A program made the translations under genes and the position numbers. The notes under the pieces are model-generated. The model was not told the DNA's origin. It saw only the letters and a program-made list of their open reading frames with translations, and ran no database searches. A stretch of DNA of 64,000 nt from Mycolicibacterium porcinum. GTDB lineage: Bacteria > Actinomycetota > Actinomycetes > Mycobacteriales > Mycobacteriaceae. Each line of letters starts with the position of its first letter. Within the stretch, counting starts at the first letter, position 1. This document shows positions 1 to 6,688 of this stretch, one piece after another. The DNA is taken from assembly GCA_002086835.1 (NCBI GenBank), contig MVIG01000025.1, positions 1 through 64,000 of the forward strand. Reading direction: 5' to 3'.

Positions 1-306
1 GGGCCGGGGGGGGGGGGGGGGGGGGGGGCCGGTTTCGCCGGTGCCCAAGGCAATGCGTCAGTCGGTGCCACCGAACATATCGGCGGCTACATCCGGGTGT
101 TGCTGAAACCGGGTGGACACGCTCAGGTGGCGATGGACCGGATCAGCCTGCGCAACATGCACGCGGTGTCGAATCTGCGCGAGCAGAACATCGTCGCCGA
201 TGGGTGTGGGGGCCAGGTGAAAATCCAGTCCTACACCACGATTCGGGTGCGCACCGACAACGGCAACGACACCCAAACCCTCTACGGCGAACCGAAAGAC
301 CTGTAG
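1..306 (+). CDS. MspA-family porin-like protein, C-terminal part
   Basis: The frame is open from the window edge to the TAG at 304-306, so the 5' end is missing. About 90 codons are readable after the poly-G run. The last third resembles the end of MspA-family outer-membrane porins: a Cys-Gly-Gly turn, then an arginine-rich strand with SYTTIRV, then a YGEP ending close to the C-terminus; classical MspA also ends with YGEP. The family forms octameric beta-barrel channels in the mycobacterial outer membrane, but many members are MspA-like secreted proteins of unknown role. The next gene begins 3 nt downstream, so they probably share a transcript. The glycine-run start of the readable part is doubtful. 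Confidence 0.5.
   Translation, partial: GPGGGGGGGAGFAGAQGNASVGATEHIGGYIRVLLKPGGHAQVAMDRISLRNMHAVSNLREQNIVADGCGGQVKIQSYTTIRVRTDNGNDTQTLYGEPKDL
6..28. repeat. 23-base poly-G run at the window edge
   Basis: An uninterrupted run of 23 G follows gggcc and is followed by ccgg. In the reading frame of the MspA-like gene it would encode about seven glycines in a row, which is not usual for that family. It may be a sequencing or assembly artefact at a contig end (two-colour chemistry produces false poly-G) or a genuine homopolymer. The sequence alone cannot decide between these. Confidence 0.7.
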
Positions 307-309
307 ACC

Positions 310-1461
310 ATGATGCGGGGGACAGCGTTGAGGATGCGTACTGCGAGCCTGTCGGCGGCAGCGGTGATGGTTTTGTCGGCACCCATAGCCGCCATCAGTG
401 CGGGGGTGTTATCCGGTTTGGGTGCTGTGGCTGCGGCTGAGCCTGCGGTGCCGCCGCCGGTGCCGATGCCGATACCGCGGCCGATGCCCGCTGACCCGCC
501 GCGGGTGAATCCGATTGGCGGGGCGAGGATTTCCTCGACGACGCCGCAGGGTGAAACTGCGGGTTTAGAACCGCCGTTGGCGGCGCAGGTCGAGCGGGGT
601 GAGGCCACGGTACCGATGTGGGCCAAAGACGGGATCTTCGTTCCCACCGCCCACCCCAACCGGCAGTTACGGATCCATCTGCCGGGTGAGGTGACGTTGG
701 CGCCGGCGGCCTGGATGCCCGACGGCGGCGCGGTGTATGGCAGTGCGGATGTCGACTACGCGGTCAAGCGGCTGACCGGCGGCGGGGTCGACCTCGCGAT
801 CACCCGCAAGACTGTCTTTTCGGCCTCGACGATCCCGTTCGGGATCAAACTGCCGGGCGGCACTCATCTACGCCAAGGTGACAACGTGGTATTGGTCGAA
901 ACCGACGCTGCCCCAGAGCAACCCGCGTCCGTGATCGGCACGTTCAGCGTCCCGGCGGCCCGCGACGCCAATCAGGCGCCGCTGGCGGTCACTCCGAGGT
1001 TGGGCGCTGGGTTTCCGCCGGGACAGTCGAATCTGACCATCGACCTCGGACCAGCTGACATCTTCGCCTTCCCGGTCACCATCACGCTGGCCTACCGAGC
1101 CTCCAACATCCCGACCACCGGAGCGCCGGCACCGAACTGGACGGGCCTGCCGCAAGGCTCACCCAGCATCGCGGCTGTGTCTGATGGCTCGGTGCAATGT
1201 CCTGGCGGAGTCAACGATCACCGCAGCCCGGACGGGCGGGTCGCTGACTTCGCCGCCGGGTGTGTCACTCACCAGCGATGCCTGGCCTCCACACCTGAGC
1301 AGACCTCGGTAACCGCCTGCCATAACACGCTTTTGGCGCATCTGTCGGTGGCCTGCACAGCCACCTTCGGTCAAACCGGTGATGACTATGACGCGTGCAT
1401 CCGTGACGCCGAAGGCATTGTCGCCACCGCCAAAGCCACCGTGACCGGACCCGCCGGATAA
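310..1461 (+). CDS. Secreted protein with a phospholipase A2-like cysteine pattern
   Basis: 383 residues from ATG 310; ATG 334 gives a more compact signal peptide and is equally possible. Residues about 9-45 form a signal peptide ending AVAAA before a proline-rich stretch. The middle (about 90-285) is beta-rich and not recognised. The C-terminus has six cysteines (297, 318, 324, 337, 349, 363) arranged like secreted phospholipase A2: an acidic-aromatic pair, then C318-x2-H321-x2-C324, a second Cys helix, and a final Cys-x3-A helix. In true PLA2 the His is followed by Asp; here it is Gln322, so catalysis is uncertain. It lies 3 nt after the MspA-like gene and upstream of the HNH-like gene, probably in one operon. 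The PLA2 link is my own motif reading. Confidence 0.6.
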   Translation: MMRGTALRMRTASLSAAAVMVLSAPIAAISAGVLSGLGAVAAAEPAVPPPVPMPIPRPMPADPPRVNPIGGARISSTTPQGETAGLEPPLAAQVERGEATVPMWAKDGIFVPTAHPNRQLRIHLPGEVTLAPAAWMPDGGAVYGSADVDYAVKRLTGGGVDLAITRKTVFSASTIPFGIKLPGGTHLRQGDNVVLVETDAAPEQPASVIGTFSVPAARDANQAPLAVTPRLGAGFPPGQSNLTIDLGPADIFAFPVTITLAYRASNIPTTGAPAPNWTGLPQGSPSIAAVSDGSVQCPGGVNDHRSPDGRVADFAAGCVTHQRCLASTPEQTSVTACHNTLLAHLSVACTATFGQTGDDYDACIRDAEGIVATAKATVTGPAG

Positions 1462-1521
1462 ACGGCCAGTCGGTCAGCGAGTCAGGCCGAATCGGCCGAT
1501 CAGGAGGGGAGCGCACGGCAC

Positions 1522-2913
1522 ATGTTCACCAGCAGCGACATGCAGCCACGCCGGAAGGCGTGGGGCATCATCACGGCGCTGCTGCTCATCGCCGCGTTGA
1601 TGATGCAGCTCGTCTCACCGGCGCCGGCGTGGATCGGCGGTGAACGCGGTTTCGGTGCGGCGCTGTCGTGGGCTGAGCCGTGGCCCCCCGGCCCGGGGCC
1701 CGGCCCTGGTCCTGGTCCTGACTTCGGTTCTGGTGGGGGAAGCCAGTTCCAGCCACCCAGCATGCCCAGCATCGACGGTGGCTACTCCGGCGGTAGCTAC
1801 CCCGCCCCGCCGCAGAGCAACGGCATCGACATCAACAACCCCGCCAGCCAGATGCCTGCGGGTGAACAAGGCAGCGAACCGCAATATCCCTACCAGCAGA
1901 CCCGGCCACAGCCGGTCCACGGCCAACAACCACCCAACTACGACCTGGCACCCCAACAGCAGCCCGCACAAGAACCGGCACAACAGCCACAACAACAGCC
2001 GGCGCAACAGCAACCCCAGCAGCGAGAACAACAGCAGGTCGACGAACAACCACAGAACTCCGAAAACGAGCAACAACGGAACAACGACTGCTCACCAAAT
2101 ACACTCATACCGCCCAAAGCCGATTTCACGGACGCTGACGAAGCAGCAGCGTTCTTGGCATTTGCCAAGGCAGCAAGGCAAGATTCGACCTACAAGGCAA
2201 TGGAAGCGTCGAGCCCCGACCACAAGGACCATGTAATCCCGCTTCGTCGGTTGTGGGGCATTCCCGGATTCAAGAATCTTGACTTGGCTACCCAGGTTCG
2301 CATCGCCAATCTCCCCGACAACCTGAAACCCCTCTTCGGCCGGTGGAACATGTCAAAGCAGGACAGACTGGCTTCGGAGTGGGTGCCGACCGATCGGGTG
2401 AATCCGAAGCCGTCCGCCGAAGACATGACAGCAATGTGCGCCGATGAGCAGGCCGCTACGCAGGCAGTGTTGCGCGAGATCCAGCAAGCGACAGCCAATC
2501 AGGCTTCTGAGGTGCTGCAGCGCTCGATCCCGAAGCAGACAAACATAGATCCGCCTCAGGCGCCGGCCAACGACCCCGCTGAGAACGCACCGCAGCAGCA
2601 GCCAGCTCCTCAGACCAGCGTGGCCCCGCCCAACCAACCACCGTCAAGTCCCACCCAGCCCGAACCGCCGAGCAAACCTCCCGTGCGTCGTCCACCGTCT
2701 TCGTCGCCACCGTCGTCTCCACCGGCATCACCGCCGGCACAAGAACCGGTGAAAGAACCATCCCCACAGTTGCCGGGCTGGGTTGAGCCGGTCGGCGTCG
2801 GCGTTCTCTTCGTCGCTGGAGTCGCGGCCTGCGTATTCCTATGCGCCCCCGCAGTAGCCGCAATTGTCGCGATCGCCGGCATAGGTGCGATAGGCGCAGC
2901 AGCGGCAGGATGA
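1522..2913 (+). CDS. Secreted Gln/Pro-rich protein with HNH-like nuclease core
   Basis: 463 residues; GGAGGGG at 1503-1509 is the ribosome site. An N-terminal hydrophobic segment (about 14-36) acts as signal or anchor. A Gly-Pro repeat and a long Gln/Pro-rich region run to about residue 195. Residues about 205-290 form a compact domain with DHVIPL (Asp236-His237), then N263-L-P-D-N267, then W275-N276-M-S-K279. This D-H...N...N-x-S-K order is typical of HNH/His-Me finger nucleases found as toxin tips. A second Pro-rich region (about 350-420) leads to a C-terminal hydrophobic helix (about 425-462) that could be a membrane anchor or hairpin. It is followed after 13 nt by a membrane protein and then by a SUKH-like gene. 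Nuclease activity is inferred, not shown. Confidence 0.6.
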   Translation: MFTSSDMQPRRKAWGIITALLLIAALMMQLVSPAPAWIGGERGFGAALSWAEPWPPGPGPGPGPGPDFGSGGGSQFQPPSMPSIDGGYSGGSYPAPPQSNGIDINNPASQMPAGEQGSEPQYPYQQTRPQPVHGQQPPNYDLAPQQQPAQEPAQQPQQQPAQQQPQQREQQQVDEQPQNSENEQQRNNDCSPNTLIPPKADFTDADEAAAFLAFAKAARQDSTYKAMEASSPDHKDHVIPLRRLWGIPGFKNLDLATQVRIANLPDNLKPLFGRWNMSKQDRLASEWVPTDRVNPKPSAEDMTAMCADEQAATQAVLREIQQATANQASEVLQRSIPKQTNIDPPQAPANDPAENAPQQQPAPQTSVAPPNQPPSSPTQPEPPSKPPVRRPPSSSPPSSPPASPPAQEPVKEPSPQLPGWVEPVGVGVLFVAGVAACVFLCAPAVAAIVAIAGIGAIGAAAAG

Positions 2914-2926
2914 GGAGATACCAGCG

Positions 2927-3634
2927 ATGAATGCACTATCAGGATGGCACCGCAAGAGATGGCTTATCGCCATCCTCATCGCGGCCATCGTCGCGGCGGC
3001 TGCCGCGATCCTGTGGTGGCCACAACCCAACGAACCCACCATCAGCGGGCCAGACATTGGCCGCCTGCCGTTGATCGTGGAGTCTTTTCCGGACGGATAC
3101 ACTGTGGCCGTTGGCGAGAAGGTGCTGGGACTCGACGATATCGCCGCGCTGAAGCAGCCAAGCGACGGTGTCGTCAGCCCTCCAGACTGTGCCGCCACGC
3201 CGCCGGATCGGGCCGATAACGTTCTTGGCGCCAAAATGGTGAACGTCAACGCGACCAAAGATGGCGTGCACTACGTGATCTCGGCACAAGAAGCGACTGA
3301 TACGAGCAAGCCTCACACCGATTCCCCCGTCGATTGCTCAACCACTACCGCCCAATACGACAACGGCTTTGCCATCACCACACCGGCACATGCCCCAGCG
3401 GTCGATGATCTGAATGTCGAAGCGCTGCATACCGTGTCTAAAATTGAAGGACAAGTGCGAGACAGCTACCTGTATCGATCCTGGATCGACAGCCGCCGGG
3501 TGATCACCGTGATCGTGCAATCCGACCCCACCCACCAACCCCCGACCAACCCGATCGATCCCACCCTGGCCAAACAGATCTTCGCCGACGCGGTGCACGC
3601 AGTGCGCAGCGACCAAACGACAACGAAGAGGTGA
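2927..3634 (+). CDS. Single-span membrane protein, DUF5642/PknH-sensor-like
   Basis: 235 residues. One transmembrane helix at about 13-30 follows a short basic N-terminus, so the rest (about 200 residues) would face the periplasm. Two cysteines, each in an SP-x-D-C context (SPPDC and SPVDC), could form a disulfide, as in the extracellular sensor domain of mycobacterial PknH and the DUF5642 lipoproteins; that family link is tentative. It starts 13 nt after the HNH-like gene and ends 7 nt before the SUKH-like gene, which points to co-expression. It could be part of an export or immunity arrangement, but nothing in the protein itself shows this. Confidence 0.6.
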   Translation: MNALSGWHRKRWLIAILIAAIVAAAAAILWWPQPNEPTISGPDIGRLPLIVESFPDGYTVAVGEKVLGLDDIAALKQPSDGVVSPPDCAATPPDRADNVLGAKMVNVNATKDGVHYVISAQEATDTSKPHTDSPVDCSTTTAQYDNGFAITTPAHAPAVDDLNVEALHTVSKIEGQVRDSYLYRSWIDSRRVITVIVQSDPTHQPPTNPIDPTLAKQIFADAVHAVRSDQTTTKR

Positions 3635-3641
3635 TCCGAAA

Positions 3642-4370
3642 GTGAGCCGCGCAGACATCGTCGCTGCCGCCGCCGCAGACATGCACGGCCAACTGGACCT
3701 CGTCACCGATAAAGCGACCCTGGCCCCGGACGAACTACGCAGCATCCCCAAGTGGTGGCACGACCTGATCACCGCCGCGCCGTCCGATGCAGTGCAGCTG
3801 GCCGTTGCACAGTGGAATGCCGAGCTCACGCCACCATTGCTGCCGAGGTTCCTCGGTGTACTCACCGAACGCGGCATCGACGTGGCTTTGGTCCGCGTCA
3901 CCGCAATCGACCACACCGGCCTAGCCCTGCTGTATTCGGTGCGGTACTCCGGTGACGACGCCAGGTACGTGTGCGGGTTACCGCCCGCGACAACGCTGCC
4001 CGAGGCCGCGACAAAACTGCCCGCTAGCTTCCAAGACTTCTACACCACCATCCACGCCGGCATGCACCTCACACTGCAGGGTCGTCACGCGATCATCAAA
4101 CCTGACGCTCTCAAGACGTGGGATGAGTGGACCTTCGGCGAAGACATCACGTTCCTGGACAAGCCGCCCCAGTACATTCCCTCAGCCGACAAGCTCTACG
4201 TGGTCTACAACCACAACAACGCAGCCATGGCCCTAGTCGACACTGATCCTGCCGACCCTGGCGTCTGGGGAGCCGAAGTAGGAATGCTCTATGACCAGTC
4301 AAACCAGTTCGGATCCACTTGGGAGCTACTCGATGACTGGCTATCCGGATGGTTCACCCCCTGCCGCTGA
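3642..4370 (+). CDS. SUKH/SMI1-like protein, candidate immunity protein
   Basis: 242 residues, no signal peptide and no membrane helix, so cytoplasmic. The second half follows the SMI1/KNR4 (SUKH) layout: LPASFQDFYTTIHAG (a family-like LP-x-S-x-x-x-F...G element), a tryptophan-rich segment around TWDEWTFGED, a strand with a D-T-D-P-A-D-P turn and a closing helix ending in LLDDWLSGWF. SUKH proteins are a major class of immunity proteins against nuclease toxins in polymorphic toxin systems. The position at the 3' end of an operon with an HNH-like secreted protein fits that role. The assignment rests on motif recognition only; a yeast-SMI1-type regulatory role is the alternative. Confidence 0.55.
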   Translation: MSRADIVAAAAADMHGQLDLVTDKATLAPDELRSIPKWWHDLITAAPSDAVQLAVAQWNAELTPPLLPRFLGVLTERGIDVALVRVTAIDHTGLALLYSVRYSGDDARYVCGLPPATTLPEAATKLPASFQDFYTTIHAGMHLTLQGRHAIIKPDALKTWDEWTFGEDITFLDKPPQYIPSADKLYVVYNHNNAAMALVDTDPADPGVWGAEVGMLYDQSNQFGSTWELLDDWLSGWFTPCR

Positions 4371-4397
4371 ACGAGCGGCTGAAGCCGCCAGCTTCTT

Positions 4398-4960
4398 TTA
4401 CGCTGCGGGTGCGGCGTGTAGGGCCAGACCAGCCCTGAGTATGTTGCGTGCGGCGTGTTCGTCTGCCGGTGCGGTGTGTCCGCAACGTTGGCAGATGAAT
4501 TCCGCTTGGCTGACGCGGTTTTCGGGTGCTGCGTGACCGCAGCACTCACACCCGTCGGAGGTGCGCCGGGGGCTGACCTCGATCCAGATACGCCCAGCGT
4601 CTTCCGCTTTGGCGCGCAGTATCGAGACGAACTGGCCCCCCAGCCAGCGTCACTGATCGATCGGTTGGGCCCGGACTTCGCCCGGGCGCCGTTGGGCAGG
4701 AACTGCCCCGGATTGTCCGGATCAGGTTTCGGTTTGACTCGGCGAACCATGTTGGCGATCTTCAGGGCCTTGACCGCCAGCAGATCGTAGCGGGCGACCA
4801 GTTCGCGGGCCTGTTTGTGGTGAAAGTCTTTGCGCCGGTTGGCGATCTTGCGGTGCCGCGCGGCCACCGTCTCCCGACGTGCAGATCGGTTGTTGGGGCC
4901 TCGCTTGGTGCGTTGTAATCGCTGCTGCGCCACTTCCAGCCGAGTGGCTTCCTGACGTGC
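4398..4960 (-). pseudogene. TnpB/OrfB transposon nuclease, decayed
   Basis: Reading the minus strand, recognisable TnpB sequence runs from about 4960 (RQEATRLEVAQQRLQ) to a TAA at 4398-4400. It includes the helical arginine-rich region, the RuvC strand YDLLAVKALKIANMVRR and the NRSISDAGWG block. After a run of six C (plus strand, 4636-4641) the frame must shift, and the C-terminal zinc ribbon (two C-x2-C pairs, CECCGH and CQRCGH) continues in another frame. A TGA at 4961-4963 and the lack of the N-terminal half show 5' truncation as well. Only about 187 codons remain of roughly 400. No TnpA gene is seen nearby. It ends 27 nt from the SUKH-like gene, tail to tail. Confidence 0.8.
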
Positions 4961-5004
4961 TCACCGCGGATTGGTTTATCTGGCATCGGATTTGGGTGGT
5001 CCCC

Positions 5005-5235
5005 GTTGTGTCGTACTAGGCATTGGGAGTGGCCTTTACCTAACCGGGAACAACTGCAGGACCGAGTGTTTCCTGTTTGGTGTGGGGTGAAGCCCGAGAG
5101 GCCGGGCGAATCGGTGGCAGAGCCGAGTGGCCGCCATGATCGAAGCACGGTCGTCGCGGGCTGCGGCGAACTCGGAGAAACCTGTGACGTGTCGAGGTAA
5201 TTGCTGCCTCATTGCCTCATTGCGCTTTCGACGCA
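5005..5235 (+). ncRNA. Possible 5' fragment of a group II intron
   Basis: This non-coding stretch is full of short complementary arms and contains a block that resembles domain I of bacterial group II introns: gaagcccgag-aggccgggcg followed by ggtggcagagccg (about 5089-5128). No reverse transcriptase frame and no domain V hairpin are visible downstream, so at most a truncated copy is present. It sits beside the TnpB remnant, which fits a mobile-element graveyard. The match is from memory of intron consensus and needs a covariance-model search. Bases 5236-5356 contain nothing I recognise. Confidence 0.3.
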
Positions 5236-5356
5236 AGACGGCTCCATCCTGTTGAACGATCGTGACAGTTTCAGTCACGCGGCCCGACTGGCCGCAGTGG
5301 TCATACTGCGAGCACATCCGCCAAACGGTTGCGGGCCGGTTAGCCAAGTTGGCCGC

Positions 5357-6382
5357 CTAATCGAGTTCGTCGAGGTCTGCCGCGGCGACCTCGTCGTCAG
5401 TCGGCAGCCGAAGCGCGATCAGTCCGGCGAAGGTGTCATCGTCGAGCTCGATCCGGTTGATCGTCATGTGCACGGGCTGCCAGCGGCCGTCGTCGGCACG
5501 CATGCGCAACACGGCCGTGGTGGCGCCGTCGGAGAAATCGCTCGTCATCCGGGCCATGTGCCGGGCATCGGCTGGATGGACGCGGGCCGGACCGCCGTCG
5601 CGGTTACGCCAGTCGAAGAACGGTGCGGGCTCGTCGAGCCATTTCAACAGCTTCCAGTCGTCGAGGCCGACCAGCGCCCGGTACACGCCGGGCCGGGCCA
5701 GTCCGTCGAGGATGCGCTGGGCCAGATTGTCTGGGCGCACGGCGGGCTTCTCACGCTCGCTGCGCCAGTTCATCGCGCGGCAGATCAGCCGCTCCGAGCC
5801 GTCGTCCTGGGGCTCGAGTGCCACGCGCGCGACGAATCCGACGGTGATGAGATCTCCGCGGTGGTCAGTGACATCCCAGGTGGTGCACAACGTGTTGCCG
5901 ACCACGGGCTTGATCGTCATGGCCAGGACCTTGGCCTCACTGCCGTTGAGGTCCCTGGCGGGCAGGTCATCGGCGAACGCCCGGTCATGGGTGGCTTCGG
6001 TTTCCGGGTTCATCCCGCTGTTGAGCAGGGATTCGGCGGTATCGGTGGCCACACCCGTCGTCAGATCCCAGATCAGCGGGCCGGGAACTGGGCGTTGCGG
6101 CGGCTCGACATCGGTCGGCCCGATCCAGACGTGCACCCCGTGGATGTGTCCGTCGGACATCCGCACCACCTCGGTGCGGATTACGCGGTCATTCTTGGGC
6201 GTGATGCTGCTGAGGCCCTGGCCGGCCTGCACGGTTTCCCTGATGGCGCTCTGAATTGCCATCAGGTGCGGATTTCGGCGCAGAAACACACTGATCGGGA
6301 CGAGGTTCTTCGTCTGCAGGCCTCGCGCGACCACCACAGGCTCGCTACCCAGTGTCTCCACGAGCAGCCAGTCGTGGTTCAT
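5357..6382 (-). CDS. Rv3651-type protein of unknown function
   Basis: 341 residues from ATG 6382 (MNHDWLLVETLG). The open frame continues upstream, but this start matches the family N-terminus and has a TAAAAT -10 box (6390-6395) 7 nt upstream, which suggests a leaderless mRNA. It is a soluble protein with conserved blocks TPKHDRV-like (here ITPKNDRVIRTE), GPLIWDLTTGVATDT and DNLAQRILDGLA. It corresponds to M. tuberculosis Rv3651, where a GAF/PAS-like fold is predicted and no reaction is known. It lies next to the helicase gene on the same strand, as in M. tuberculosis, with about 300 nt between them. Confidence 0.75.
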   Translation of the reverse strand: MNHDWLLVETLGSEPVVVARGLQTKNLVPISVFLRRNPHLMAIQSAIRETVQAGQGLSSITPKNDRVIRTEVVRMSDGHIHGVHVWIGPTDVEPPQRPVPGPLIWDLTTGVATDTAESLLNSGMNPETEATHDRAFADDLPARDLNGSEAKVLAMTIKPVVGNTLCTTWDVTDHRGDLITVGFVARVALEPQDDGSERLICRAMNWRSEREKPAVRPDNLAQRILDGLARPGVYRALVGLDDWKLLKWLDEPAPFFDWRNRDGGPARVHPADARHMARMTSDFSDGATTAVLRMRADDGRWQPVHMTINRIELDDDTFAGLIALRLPTDDEVAAADLDELD

Positions 6383-6389
6383 GCGCGGC

Positions 6390-6395
6390 ATTTTA
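6390..6395 (-). promoter_or_regulatory. Predicted -10 box TAAAAT, leaderless
   Basis: Minus-strand TAAAAT ends 7 nt before ATG 6382, the spacing expected if transcription starts at the A of the start codon. It supports choosing this ATG over the in-frame one at 6391. Confidence 0.5.
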
Positions 6396-6445
6396 CCGGC
6401 GGTGTCCGTGGCTATCCTCATAGCCGACGACGGATCCGGAGGCGA

Positions 6446-6476
6446 CGGAATCCGCACCGCAAAACTGCGGATTCCG
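6446..6476. repeat. 11-bp inverted repeat with 9-nt loop
   Basis: CGGAATCCGCA (6446-6456) is perfectly complementary to TGCGGATTCCG (6466-6476). The loop and flank repeat parts of the arm again (ccgcaaaactgcg and cgcagtttgcgg), so alternative hairpins up to 6491 are possible. It lies about 60 nt upstream of the Rv3651-type gene and 210 nt beyond the helicase stop codon. It could be an operator or an RNA hairpin. The rest of 6477-6688 shows no gene and no clear signal. Confidence 0.6.
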
Positions 6477-6688
6477 GTCGCAGTTTGCGGAAGTAGGGTC
6501 TGTCGGGTTGCAAACATGAGTGAGTTCACGTAATTTGCCACTGCGCCCGGCCTCCGGGATTGGGAACGGATCGCGTTGTCCGACCGTTCGTCGCAACGTC
6601 TGTGTGTTCGGCGTGGCCGAATGCAGCCACGCAGTTGTCGATCCGCGTAGTCGGCCGTCGAGGGGTCGGTCGTCAACGCGGTCGGGGG

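Noticed and set aside
1690-2060. Gly-Pro and Gln-rich repeats as a possible tandem-repeat locus or CRISPR
   Set aside because: They are in-frame low-complexity codons of the secreted protein, with no regular repeat-spacer spacing.
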